From assembly GCF_049243985.1 (NCBI RefSeq), contig NC_135369.1, positions 23,110,765 to 23,174,764 of the forward strand: DNA of 64,000 nucleotides, given 5' to 3'. Below, in pieces: positions 1-13,200 of the stretch. The position numbers were made by a program, and so were the translations under genes. The notes under the pieces were generated by a model, which had not been told where the DNA came from, made no database searches, and saw only the letters and a program-made list of their open reading frames with translations. The first letter of the stretch is position 1; the number at the start of each line of letters is the position of its first letter. Source of the stretch: Paroedura picta (taxonomy: Eukaryota > Chordata > Lepidosauria > Squamata > Gekkonidae).

Positions 1-1230
1 CGGCTGAAGATGTTCAGCTGGGATACGTCCTTTGGGTTGCTGGAGATTTTGGAGTGCCTCTGGCCAGAAAGCAGCGTGCAGGCAAAGCCGGAGTACACAG
101 AGGTGAGGAGAGACTGAACTCGTTGCATTTGTGGTGGAAGTAGGGGGAGTAGGCAGCTACATGAAACTTCCCCTTTTCCCTTCACCTGAAGAACACCTTC
201 CCGTCAACTGTTACTGCTTCTCTGGTTTACTTCTCAGCTGCTGGTCTTCACCGTCCCCAGTGCCTTTCCGTACAGCCAGTCACCTCGGCCTTGCGCCCAC
301 GTCCGCTCCAAGCACTCAAAGAAACTACCTTCCTCAAAGGTGAGAGCTGTCAAGTGAGCAGCAAGGGATGCTGGCACATCTCCTGTGGATTTGTTCATAG
401 GTCCATGGATCGAACAAGACTTCTTCATTGATGGGGTATAAGGATGGGACAGTTTCCTTATTAAGTGGGTTGAGGGCTGAGTCCCTCCAGTTTATGGGTG
501 TGGGGTGAGACTGAATATAGAAATGTGCTGCTTCTCCTCTAGGGTGACTGGCAGCACTCAGTCTGGTCCCCTCCTCCCTTCCATTGGTCTTCCTTTCCAG
601 CTGTGAGGCAGGCTGGAGGCAAAAGAAACCATTGTGGCACTCAGGGTTAACATGATGTTCCCACACAGCCTGTGAAGAGGGTATGCATGCATTGGATCCA
701 GGTAGCCAACTTTGTGCTCCGTGCACACTCTACTCCAGCCTTTTTCAAATTTCTTACCATGAGGAGCCCCTGAAACATTCTTTAGGCTTCCAGAAACCCC
801 AGAAGTGGCACGATCGTGCAGAATATGGTTGGGAAGCGTAGGCCAGAACCCCTCCCCTTCCCACCACCTCCAGGCCCATCATTGGCCATTTTGGGAAGGA
901 GGTAGGACACATGCCGTATCACCCAATAAATGTTTAATAGAAGAAGAAGAAGAAGAGTTGGTTCTTATATGCCGCTTTTCGCTACCCAAAGGAGGCTCAA
1001 AGCGGCTTCCAGTCACCTTCCCTTTCCTCTCCCCACAACAGACACCCTGTGAGGCGGGTGAGGCTGAGAGATCTCTGATATTCCTGCTTGGTCAGAACAG
1101 TTTTATCCATGCCATGGCGAGCCCAAGGTCACCCAGCTGGCTGCATGTGGGGGGGAGTGCAAGATCGAACCCGGCATGCCAGATTAGAAGTCTGCATTTC
1201 TAACTTATTTAAATGTATTTATTTATTTAA

Positions 1231-1261
<31 letters not shown>

Positions 1262-4200
1262 TGCCCATCCATTCGGGAAACCATTCAAGGGCTGTCAATA
1301 AACCCCAGGGTTTTCAACTAACCCTGGTTGAGAAAGCCTACTCTAGTCTCTTGATAGTTTAAGAATGCTGATCTTGCCTCACGGCATCCTTTAGTGCACG
1401 GGCAGTCAAACCGCGGCCCTCCAGAAGTCCATGGACTACAATTCCCATGAGCCCCTGCCAGCATTCGCTGGCAGGGGCTCATGGGAATTGTAGTCCATGG
1501 ACCTCTCAAGGGCCGCGGTTTGACTGCCCCTGCTTTACTGGATCTCTGAGTGAGCACAGAAGCCCATGCTCCAAGACCACTTCAGGCACGGCTGCCCTTT
1601 CAACAGTTGGGTGAATTCCCTTCTCTGGATTGATGGGATGGGTGACATCAGATTTTGCCTGCAGTGTTTGAAGAGTTGCTATTCGATTTAACCATTACCT
1701 CACTCTCTGACATTTTGTGTTTGCTTTCGCCTTCTGTGGCGGCCATTTTGTAGTCGTGCCCACCGTCCCTTGTCATAATTGGAAAAATACTAGTAGGGTT
1801 GACAGTTAAGTGAGTAAATTTTGGAATTGTTGAGTTCTTTTGCTTTACAATATTTTTAATTTTGTTGCAAAAGGTTCGTTTTTAAAAAGTTTTTGTATTA
1901 ATTTTTTTTTTCAAATGACAGCAGAGGTGTCCCCATAAATGTCTGTGAAGGAGAGCTGTCTCTAAACCCGGCATGAAAACCAGCAGCCCGCCAACTGAAG
2001 GGCCTCTGGGAGGGTAGCAGCCCAGTTTGAACAGAAGGGACCAGCCCTCCTCTGTGACCCTTTTGGTGTTTTCCCCCCCAGAGCCGTCTTGCCAAAGCTA
2101 CTGCCAAACACACCGTGGAGCTGGTGGCTGAACTGGCCGATTTCTGCTCAGATGTGGATTTGGGGACTCTCGACCGGCTGTGCTCCCTTCTGCACTGGGC
2201 CACGGAGCCAACCGTCCCCACCTGGTCTCCTGCCCCTCCTGTCGAGGCCCACTTGGTAAGGGGGGAGGGTTCGGTGCCCAGAGCAGACTGAGGCCATGGC
2301 GTCTCCCCTTGGAAAGGGTCTTCTCAACCGTTGCTTCCCCTCTTTCCCCTCTGGCTGGGTGCCAGGCAGATTCTCCCCTTGCTGCAGAATGGCAGACGAG
2401 CGTGCAGCTGACGGCGCCCAAGGCCACTCTGCGGATGCAGTTCCCAATTCCAGACCTGCGGGTGTGGTCCGAGAGGCGGCCCTGGACGGAGAAGGCAGTG
2501 CGCAAGGAGAGCTTGCGGCTGGACTTGGCAGATCTCGAGCTGGGCATGGAGCTTGGGCCTGCTGGTTCTACCCGGCTCGATACCACCTTTAGCAACGTGC
2601 ACGGTAAGAACTGGCCTGGACTCCTCCCAGACAGGGTTTTCTCTCCCCCTCCCAGTGACTGCAGGAAGACACCTGCAGATTCTTTATAACAGCCTAGGTT
2701 CAGTGCAGCTAGAGGTTTTATCCCAGCATCCCGTGATGAATCTTGTGTTGTGGAAAGTGCCTGATGAAACTGCCGAAGGGGAGGGTGGTGGGGCTCCAGT
2801 TTCTAATCCTTGGGCTTTTTGAGGGTGGGGGTGGACTGTGCTTTGGTGCTGTGGAGAACAGCAAGACCTTCCTCATGCTGAGTAACAAATCAGGTGAGCA
2901 GCCCTCCTGTCTTCGTTTGTGTCTTCTGTTCTTCGCCATGTTATTGTTGGCCTTCCTGGATGCATCTTAGCAAGGAAGCCACAGGCCTAGCAGAGGAGCT
3001 GAGAAAAGTTGCAACTGAGGAAGTTTCAGCTTCCCCCTGCAATCAGAAGCATGATTAAAAAAAAAATCATAGCGATATGTTGGGATGAGTGCTTTGAGGA
3101 GAGAGAAAGATCGATTAAACCGTTGTTGGGGAAGAATGAACTTATAAATTTAAACCAAGATTTATCTTTCTTATTCTCCGCTCCATTTTTGATTTTGATA
3201 GCTTCGATTCAAGTTTTCCGAATTATGTGGCAGAAAAGGAGTAGGAAGGAGACTGGCGGCAGGCTTTTTGAACTGGATGACGATTGTAATAGAAAATGGC
3301 GGGTGAGGTCTGGCCACAACCAGGGTCAAGTTTCTTGCTTATAGCTTTTGTAGAGGATGTAGAGCAGGGGTAGTCAACCTGGGGTCCTGGCATGCTGGCA
3401 GGGGCTCATGGGAATTGTAGTCCATGAACATCTGGAGGACCCCAGGTTGACTATCCCTGATGTAGAGGATGGATTCACTCATTAGAATTGATGCTTGATG
3501 TAGCTCAGTCAACCATCTCCCCTCTCTGCGGGCTCTTGCTGGACGTAACACTTGTTGTTGTGGCAGATGCATTTGGTTTGTGGGGTCAGGTTTAGATTCT
3601 TGATTTCTCTTAAGGATGTATTCCTGGTAGGAAGTACTGCATTTTAAGGAAAGATCACTATTGGTTGGTTTACTGTACACTTGAGTGTCTGGTCTTAGAG
3701 CCAAATTGGTGTAGTGGTTAGGAGTGCAGACTTCTAAACTGGCGAGCCAGGTTTAATTCCCCACTCCTCCCCCACATGCAGCCAGCTGGGTGACCTTGGG
3801 CTCGCCACGGCTCTGATAAAGCTGTTTTGACCGAACAGGAATATCAGGGCTCTCTCAGCCTCACCTCCCTCACAGGGTGTCTGTTGTGGGGAGAGGAAAG
3901 GGAAGCCGAATGGAAGCCGCTTTGAGACTCCTTCAGGTATAGAGAAAAGCGTTGTATAAGAAACAACTCTTCTTATTTTTTTCCCATTGGTGAGTGAGAA
4001 CAGGGAATGGAAAGGGTGTCTGAATTTCTAAAACTGTTGCATGTGCTTTTCATCATAGGGTGGAGGTCGCTAAGAACTATATTGGATTCTTCCAGTCTTT
4101 CCTTTACCCTGTCCAGGTTTACTGAGTTATCACTGAGTTATAACTGCCAATTTGTAGGTGGGCTCTTTGTGGGAGTTTATACCATAATAAATCAGGTATA

Positions 4201-7200
4201 AAATGGGGAGGTGCAGAGAAAAGGAGTATAACTGTCTTTATTCTGTGCAGGGTAACTTGGTTGGGTGCTGTATAGTTAGTAGAGCCAGTTTGGTGTAGTG
4301 GTTAGGAGTGCGGACTTCTATTCTGGCATGTCACGTTCGATTCTGCACTCCCTCACATGCAGCCAGCTGGGTGACCTTGGGCTCGCCACGGCACTGATAA
4401 AACTGTTCTGACCAAGCAGTGATATCAAGGCTCTCTCAGCCTCACCCACCCCACAGGGTGTCTGTTGTGGGGAGAGGAATGGGAAAGTGACTGAAAGCCG
4501 CTTTGAGCCTCCTTCGAGTAGGGAAAAGCGGCATATAAGAACCAACTCTTCTTCTAGTATTAATCATTCAACCATCTCTCTCCCCCCTTCATTAGGTTCG
4601 ACAGGCCTTTTAAGACTGTTTATATTGGCATTCATCAAATTAGCTTCCAGAAGATAGCACAATATGTTTTATCCTGGAAGGCATCAGATGATTTTGGCTA
4701 CCTTAAAACTTTTGACTCTTAAACTGCAGTGATGTTTTGCCATTAGATGGCCTTTATACTTTTGCTGCTTTTTTTTAATATTGACTATCACTGGGGGTTT
4801 TTCTGTGTGTGTGTAAACCAAATGCTCTTTTTGTTTTAGGAATTTTAACTAGCTACTGTGGTTGGCAATACAATTTTCTTTTTCTTTTATTTATTATTTC
4901 GGCCATCATTCAATAGAAAGGAGGGGGCTGACCAGTTGGCCAGTAAGGAACTGGAGATTAGATACCTGGGAGTGGATGTCCATATAAATGATGGCAGCCA
5001 TGTCAAAGTTCATGCCTCAAAGAGTTGAATGGAAAGTCTGAGGAAGGCCCTTGGTTTGGAAGGGGGGAGGCAGTAGCTTTCTTGCCATTGATGACCCAGA
5101 GGGGATGTGACCCTTGCCCTTGCTGTTTGTAGGTGTGTATGAAGATGGCGAGAAGCTGTCGGTGCCCTGCTTCCGGGTTGGCAAAGCCCCCAACTTGTTG
5201 GCCAGAGGGACAGAGAAAAAATACGTCCTCCCAAAGTAAGTTTGGCTTTTGTGTCCCCCTCTGAGCAACAGCTTGTGGGTACAGCTTTGTGTTCACATTT
5301 CATAAAATCATAGAGTTGGAAGGGACCTACATGGCCATCTAGTACAACCCCCTGCAGAATTTAGGAAATTTACCACCACCTGCCCACCTACAGTGACCCC
5401 AATTCCATGCCTGGATGATGCCCCCCTCCCCCCCCCAAAAAATAGAATCCCTGGCCAGGCTGGTCAACAGTATTTCATGAACAATAGTATTGTTACAGAA
5501 GGACACCACAGGACTTGCACCTCTTACTTAGTCTATGTCATAAGCACATTGTTCAGGTGCTGGAATGTGCTCCCGTGGAGTACAGAGATGCTACAAAGTC
5601 TTATGCTGATGATAGCATCATTTCAGTAAAGATCCAGAGTTTGTTCACAATGCAACTGGGGCAGTCTTGAAGCTTTTTAAGGAAACAGGATTCAAAATCT
5701 GTTGGGGTTAAGGCACAAGGGATGGAAGCTGTAGGAAATCTGCCGGCTCCAACTGATGCTCCTTCTTTGAGAGTGGTCCAGGGGATATTAAAGATGGCTT
5801 GGGATGTTGCCCTGGCTGCTTAGGGTAGGAAGGAGGTGTTTTGCCCAGTCCCTCTGTGTTCTCCAGCGGGGCTCCATGTTTCCTTCAAAATGCGTGAAAT
5901 TGAACCACCATGAATATCCCGGCACCCTGTCCAGTGCTGTTTTCTCCCCGGCAGAATCACTCTGACCCTCCACCCCCAGGCTAGTGACCCCCAGTGGGAC
6001 TTGAGCCTCACAAAGGCCGAGGAAATGGAGCTCTCGTCAGCAGAGAGTCCCTGCGAGTTGAAGCAGCCCGAGCCTTCCCCCTTCTCCTCCAAACGGACCA
6101 TGTACGAGACCGAGGAGGTGAGTGGTCAGGGATTGGGCGTGGTGCTCAGTAGGTGCCAGCTATGCCCTCCTGGGCCCATTCTTGTTTTCCAAGTTTCCCT
6201 GGTGACCCATTCCTGCCCGCTGTTGATTCATCTCTCTTCTAATCTTCCTTCTTCTAGATGGTAATCCCTGGCGATCCAGAGGAGATGGCCGAGTTCCAGG
6301 CCCAGACAATGGCAGCCTCCCAGTACGCCCTAGAGGTCACATTCCCCACCGCACACATTTTCCTCCCCAGCAAAGAGTTCTATGAGAGCATTTACAACAG
6401 GTCAGAATCCTTACTCTGCAAGGCAGGGTGGGGTAGGCTGGGCCAGCAGGAGTTGCTAGGCAGCATTGGGCAAGCTCTGTGTCCCCCTTGAAGCCCATGA
6501 AGTGGTTTCTTCTGGTGCCAGGTGGCTGGGATGCATGGGTGGGGGAGAGTCACTGTCTGTAGAGTGGGGTCCACTTGCTCTCCTATCCCGTTTCTGGTGA
6601 CAGAGGGATGGGGTGTAAGTTGGAAAGGGAGTGCGCCAAAGCAAACCTTTACACACATTTTGGGGTCCTGAACAAATTTAGAGTCCAGCAGCACCTTTAA
6701 GACCAACCAGGTTTTATTCAAGGTGTGAGCTTTCGTGTGCATGCACACTTCCTCAGATACAATGTAATGGAGTGGAAGTAATCGGTTCAGACTTATAGAT
6801 GGAGTTGAGAGGGCAAGTTAACATCCAGCATCATGAAATTGCCCAGGTATAGAGGAAAAGACAGCAATTAGGATTTGTTGGCATTTACCTGCATTTGAAT
6901 GGCATGGGAAAGGTTTGGTCCCAATAAAAAATGCTAATATCTACATAAAGAGAATAATGACTATCTAAAATGGTAAAGGTAAAGGTATCCCCTGTGCAAG
7001 CACCGGGTCATGTCTGACCCTTGGGGTGATGCCCTCCAGCATTTTCATGGCAGACTCAATACGGGGTGGTTTGCCAGTGCCTTCCCCAGTCATTACCGTT
7101 TACCCCTCAGCAAGCTGGGTACTCATTTTACCGACCTCGGAAGGATGGAAGGCTGAGTCAACCTTGAGCCAGGCTGCTGGGATCGAACTACCAGTCTCAT

Positions 7201-10200
7201 GGGCACTACCACTCTGCATGACTGCTGCCTTGCCACTCTGCGCCACAAGATGCTCTAATAACTATCTATTTGGATGCTATACTCTGAACTAATTATTTCC
7301 ATTCCGTGACATTGTATCTGAGGAAGCGTGCATGCACATGAAAGCTCATACCTTGAATAGAACTGTGTTGGTCTTCAAGATGCTACTGGACATCTTGGGT
7401 CTGCTGCTTCAGACCAGCACGGCTACCCACCTGAATCTGTTTCGTGGTCCCATGATGCTGAGAGTTGCGGAGGCTGATGCTTGCTGTTCTTCCTTCTGCA
7501 GGATCAATAATGACCTTTTGATGTGGGAGCCCTACAGCCCTCCTCCAAGCCCCTCCGGTCCCCTGGGGGGCCATGTGACTTCTACAGCTGCTGAGGCATC
7601 CCCCCGCTGGCAGGAGAATTTCAAGATGTGCAAGTCGGCCTTTAAACTGGGTAAGGAATGGTGGTCCCGCACCTGGTGGGAAGTGGGGGGGGACACTTCA
7701 GGGCTGGAGAACGGCTCTCGGCATGGGTATGTTGCAGCTCTGACTGCTGTACAGCCATACTGAATGTGGCTGATTATCTTCCTAGCATGGAGTTCAGGAG
7801 ACTCCCCCACCAAGGATAGGGCAGCACTCTGGAGGCACGTATTTGGGGTGGGGCCGGGAAGGAAACGTCATTCTTTTCAAATCGTACTTTCCCAGATTCA
7901 GACTCGGAGGACGAGGACTCCCATTTCTACTCGTCGGACGAGGCAGCCACCCAGCGGAAGATGGGGGAGCAGAGGAACCCGTTCCTCCAGAGCTGCGTCT
8001 CCGTCGTGCTCCGGGTGGGGAAGGGGCGGGTCACTGCTCTGTGTGATGCCAAGGTAATGGTGGCAGCATTTAGGGAGAAAAGATGAGTTTGCCTGCACCG
8101 CTCCCAACTGGCCACTCTTCTGGACTTGAGGGTTGGTGAGGGAAGGGGGTGGAGAAGAGTTGATCACTTTTGGGCATCTGCTTGGGAAGGAGGTTTGGAA
8201 AGCCACAAGTGGGCTAAGCAGGCATGCTGGTTCCCAGATATTGGAGGCTGAATTGCCCGGCAGAAAGAGTTATTAGAATCTCGGTGAACTTGGAACAGCC
8301 CCACCACTGCTTCTCGTCCAGGGGAAGAAGGAGCACTGCATGGCCTTGACAGCCTTTCAGAAGTCCCTTGGGCTCTCCCGTACCTCAAGCCAGGATTTTT
8401 TGCTCTCTTGCAGGGCGAGGGCAGTAAGAAGCTTGAGGGCTGCCACGGAGAGCTGGTCTTGGACGTGGAGAGCGGCAGCCTGTTCAGCGTCTCGCGGTAC
8501 AAAGGCCACGAGGACCTCGGCTACTTCTGCATTGAGTCAGAGAAGGTCGCGCTCTATCACAAAGGTACAACTCTGCAGTGGAGCGGACTGAGAGGAAGGG
8601 GGAGCTCTGGGGGTTTTCCGCTTTCTCTGTGGCAGCCCACGGGCATGTGAATGCGCTAGGGACACCGAGGCAGTAGGTTAGGCTCTCCTACAGCCCCTTT
8701 GCGATGTAGAAGGAACTGGGAAGGGGGGGGTCTGGTCAGTCTTTAGTCTGGTCAGTCACCCATGATTATATGATGTTTCTCCAGAATGAGAAAGCTTTTC
8801 CCCCCACCACCTCGTGGCTCCACTTCCTTTGCCGTTAACCTGAATCCCACCTGGAGATTCATGCAGCTCCTGGGATACGCTGAAAACTGTTTGTGGGATG
8901 GGAAGAGTGCTATGGGGAGGGAAGGGGTTTTTGTTCTTTTGAGTCGCCATTGACCCGGGGAAGGCTGTAGATTCTGACACAGGCGTCTAACTTTGGACAC
9001 CTTCCTTTGCAGCTGTGGTTGAGGACTACCTCATGGGCGATCACCTGGAAATCCCCAACTTTTTACCTCCCGAGGGGCTCAACCCCACCATCTACGCCTC
9101 CCAGGAGGGCACCATTGCTTGGCCTGCGGGGGCCAAGAAAGAGGGGCCTGTAAAGATGCTCTCCCTGGCTATCCAGATCAATCTGGACTTGGAGAAGAAC
9201 ATCAAGGTAACCTGGTAGTTGTGGCTTTTCTGGAACCATCCTCCCTCGTGAAGATTGCAGCCAGGGTCATTTTTGTCCTGTTACCCAAACACTTGGATCT
9301 GCTTGCCGTTGAGGTGGTCTTCCTCTTTTAAATTGCACGGGGTACTTTAGAGCAGGGGTAGTCAACCTCTGGTCCTGCAGATGGTCATGGGCTACAATTC
9401 CCATGAGCCCCTGCCAGCGTTTGCTGGCTAGGGGCTCATGGGAATTGTAGCCCATGAACATCTGCAGGACCACAGGTTGACTACCCCTGCTTTAGAGACC
9501 ATTACCACTCCAGATAAGTTAGATAAACATTCTCGGGAGAAGGCTACCACATCATTTTTAAAAGGGGGACGTTGTCTTAATTCTTCTCCTTTCCACACTT
9601 CCACCCACCCTCCATGGGAGCTGGTTAAAGAAAAAAGCCTGCAAAGTGTAGCTCGCCAGCAGCCATCCTTAGCTAAAGCATGTTAAAAGGGTGCTTCAAT
9701 GGGGAACGGCTGCATGTGTGAACACGGCCTGAGATCCTGTTTCTTGCATGGCTTTTACAGGAATTTCTGGTGACGCTGCGTCTGGAAGGAGCTACCATGC
9801 GGCATCACATGGCTCTCACCCACCAGAGCTGGTACACACAGGTGGGGTCCGTTCTCCCCTCCCCCCCGAAAAAATTCTGTAGAAGATCTGCAGGACTTTG
9901 AGTGCATGCCCCTCCATGGTGAGGGGCCAAGCAAGATGTGGGAGTCAGTTGGTGCATTTCTGACTGGCCCTGCTCTCACCCCCTGTGAGCTCTTGGTGAT
10001 TGGAGGGCTGTCAACAGGCAAAGGCCTTTGGATGGAGGAAGGAGGATGTCTTCCCCATCATGCTTACTCTTTGTACATCTGTCCCTGCAGTTAATTGACT
10101 TTCTAGATGTTCTGGATGACCCCATCCTGGGCTTTGTGCCCCCCACAGTCATCACAGTACTGCACACCCACCTCTTCAGCTGCGCAGTGGATTACAGGTT

Positions 10201-13200
10201 GGAAGAAGAGGCAGGAGCAGGGTTGCTTGTGGTGTGGGGGGAGGCACTTCTGGAATATTGAGCTGAAAATGAATGTGGGGTGGTTGACAATTAAGGTGTA
10301 GGAATTTGGGACTTCTGCTAAGGATGGTTGTGCTCCCCCACCACCAGCAGAAGCAGCACTTGTCCTGGAAGGCATGAAGTACCCCTGGTTCCTTTTAGAG
10401 ACCAGCCATTTTAGCATAGCAGGAGAGTGGAGACTTTAGCTTCTTCCCTACAATGCATAGAAGTAGGGATAGTCCAAGACTGGCTGCTGCATGAAGGGTC
10501 CGGGTGGGGTCTGCCTGGCCCCCTTCCTCCGTGCTCAGTTCTGCCTTCTCCACCCACAGGCCTCTCTACTTACCCATCCGGGTCCTCATAACAGCTGAGA
10601 CCTTCACGCTTTCCAGCAACATAATTGTGGACACGTCCGTCTTCCTCCTCCGGTGGGTCTCACTCTGCCCCTGGTTAATTTTTGCTCCTGGTGCTGTGTT
10701 GTCTTTTTGGGGAGTCAAGCTGGGACTTGCCCCGATTTTCTATTGGTGGGAGGAGAAGAGTGAGGATTTTCAGCTCCCTGCAAGTCATTAACATGCTGGT
10801 TGTATTGACCATGGGTGGTGTGTAAGACCAGACTCTGCCCCTGAAGCCGCTTCCTGCTGAGCCCAGAACATTTTTGCAGCAAAGTCAGTCTTGCGTGCTC
10901 TGACCTGTAGCAGCTCTCCAATGTTTCAGGTGATGTGAAAGATTCCTACCCATTACCTAATCCTTTTAAGAGGAGAAGCTGAACCTGGAACCTTTTGGCA
11001 TGATCCACTGCCCTGCTCACCCCTCCACATTGCCCACTAACTATCAAATCAGGAAGAGGCAGTGCAGCCATGATCTCTGGTCCCCAAGAAAGCGGAAGAC
11101 TCTGACTGGCCCTTTTGTTACCTCACCAGGTTTATTTTGGATGACTCTGCCATTTACCTGTCAAACAAATGTGACTCGGAGGGGGGAGACTTGCGGAAAG
11201 GTAACGCGAGCTCTTATAGATGGGTTGGACTTCCAGGCATGTTGTTGTCCGTCTCCCCTTCTCTTCCCACGAATTTGGAGGGGGAGCCCTAGAGACTTGT
11301 GCATGTTGGGAATTCCGCCTTCTGTCTTGCTCTCAGATTACGTGTGTGTGGTAGATGTGGATCTGCTGGAACTGGTGATCACCACGTGGAAGGGAGCCAC
11401 AGACGGCAAACTGGTGAGTGATCAGAGCCCTTGTTCTACCCTTTGTATGCTTCCCAGTCTCCCTTAAGCAGCAGACTGGGGCGGAAGACTTGGCGTCCAC
11501 GGAGTCCTACGTCACCCAGGCTGGGTTAACAAAAAAGGAAAAGGGAGCTTTGAAGGGCTGCATCACTTATCCTCTCGTGATAAGAAAGAAAAAAACTGGC
11601 TGGCCTTTGACACCCTTCCCCCTCCTCGGCACAGACCCGGCCGCTGTTCGAGCTTCGCTGTTCCAACAACGTGGTTCACGTGCACACCTGCGCGGACTCG
11701 TGCGCGGCACTCGCAAACCTCATACAGTATGTGGTGAACAACGGCGACCTGCACCCACCCCCTCGGCATGACAGCCCCACGGAAATCGCCGGCCAGAAGG
11801 TGCAGGTGAGCGTGGAGTACGGAGCAGAGCCTCCGTTAATAAAGCTGGGGCTTGGGCCTGCAGACTCAGTCCCTGCCAGTGGCACCAGTGAGGTACAGTG
11901 TTTTGCTCTTCCTAGCAAAACAACTCCCCTGCCATTCTGAACCTTGCGCCTCTTCTTGTGCCAGCTGTCCGAGAGCCCAGCCTCACTGCCCCCCTGCCCC
12001 CCTGTTGAGACTGCAGCCATTAACCAACGAGATCTCACCGACGCCCTCATTGACACGGAGCGGAGCCTCCGGGAGCTGTCTGCTGAGTCTGGTAAGGGTG
12101 TGTGTGCAGTTCTGGCCGCCTGCCTTGTAGTTCTGACTCTTCTGGGGTCCTTTCTCTTCTTTTGCTTTACCAAATGAATGAATCATTAAAAATGTTGTAC
12201 GTGAATAAAGCCCCCTGCTTGAACTTGAAAAGCTTCTCGGTGCTTCTTGTTGCTGAAGATTTTCATGATTCAACAAGGGTGGCTTTTTCAGATTACGTAG
12301 TATCGCATTTGGGTTCTGGACCACCTCTCCTCATTTTGCATGGTGGGCTCTTCAGTTTTCAAGATGCTGGGAGGTTTTTGAGCTGGCTGTTGTGTGGGTG
12401 TGGTATGGCTGGACCTTATTGTCTAGGCAGGGCTGAGCAAAGGGTGCCCATGTCTAAGCGTGCCCCTTTTTTCCAGGTGACTGCGGGTTCAGGCGGCAAT
12501 CCTCTCCAGTCTCTGTGTACCTGTTCCCGGGGGAGAAAGGGGCTGCGGTCAAGGGCAAAGCCCCAACCCCACCACCTGCTCCTGAGGGGAAAGGGCTGGA
12601 TCTCAGCCCCTCAGAGGACAGCGAGGGCGAGAGTGAGGCCACAGACACGGACGACTTCTGCATCTTGGACACCCCAGGAACAGGCATCCCAGTAAGGGTG
12701 TCTTCCTCACTGTATTGGGGGGGGGGGGGGCAAGCCACTAGCCAGGAGTGGGAAAACTGGCTTTCCAGGTGTCCATGGACTACAGTTCCCACAAACTGCT
12801 GTCAGAGCCTCCTGGGAATTTTAATCTGTTTTGGTACAGGAAATGGGATCTTGCATTTTAGGAACTCTGCCTCACAAAGAGAGTAACTCCAGCAATCCTA
12901 CACAGCTTGGAAGGTCCTTTTCCTGTCATTTGCGGCAGATTCAAGAACAGAATATATTAGATACATACTTTTGGTGGGCATGGGCCAGAAGATTGGGCTG
13001 GTAAAGGGGCCATAAGCCGTAGCTGGTTTAGATGTTAGGAACTGTCTTTCTCAGCAAGTCATGCAGGCAGCTTACACATTCCATAAAGAGCAAAATTCGA
13101 ATTCAGTCGCACCTTAGTGACCTGCAGGATTTCTGGGATGTAAACTTGGATAGTCAAAACTCTTGATATCTTAGAATCATAGAATCATAGAGTTTGAAGG

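Larger units (their letters stand above)
736..1340. mobile_element. Non-autonomous hAT element, CTTTCTCAACC group, split by a SINE
   Basis: Ends are CAGCCTTTTTCAA and TTGAGAAAGCCTA, with target duplication ctctactc (728-735) / ctctagtc (1341-1348). A tRNA-derived SINE (941-1203) and a TA/CA microsatellite lie inside. Confidence 0.8.
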
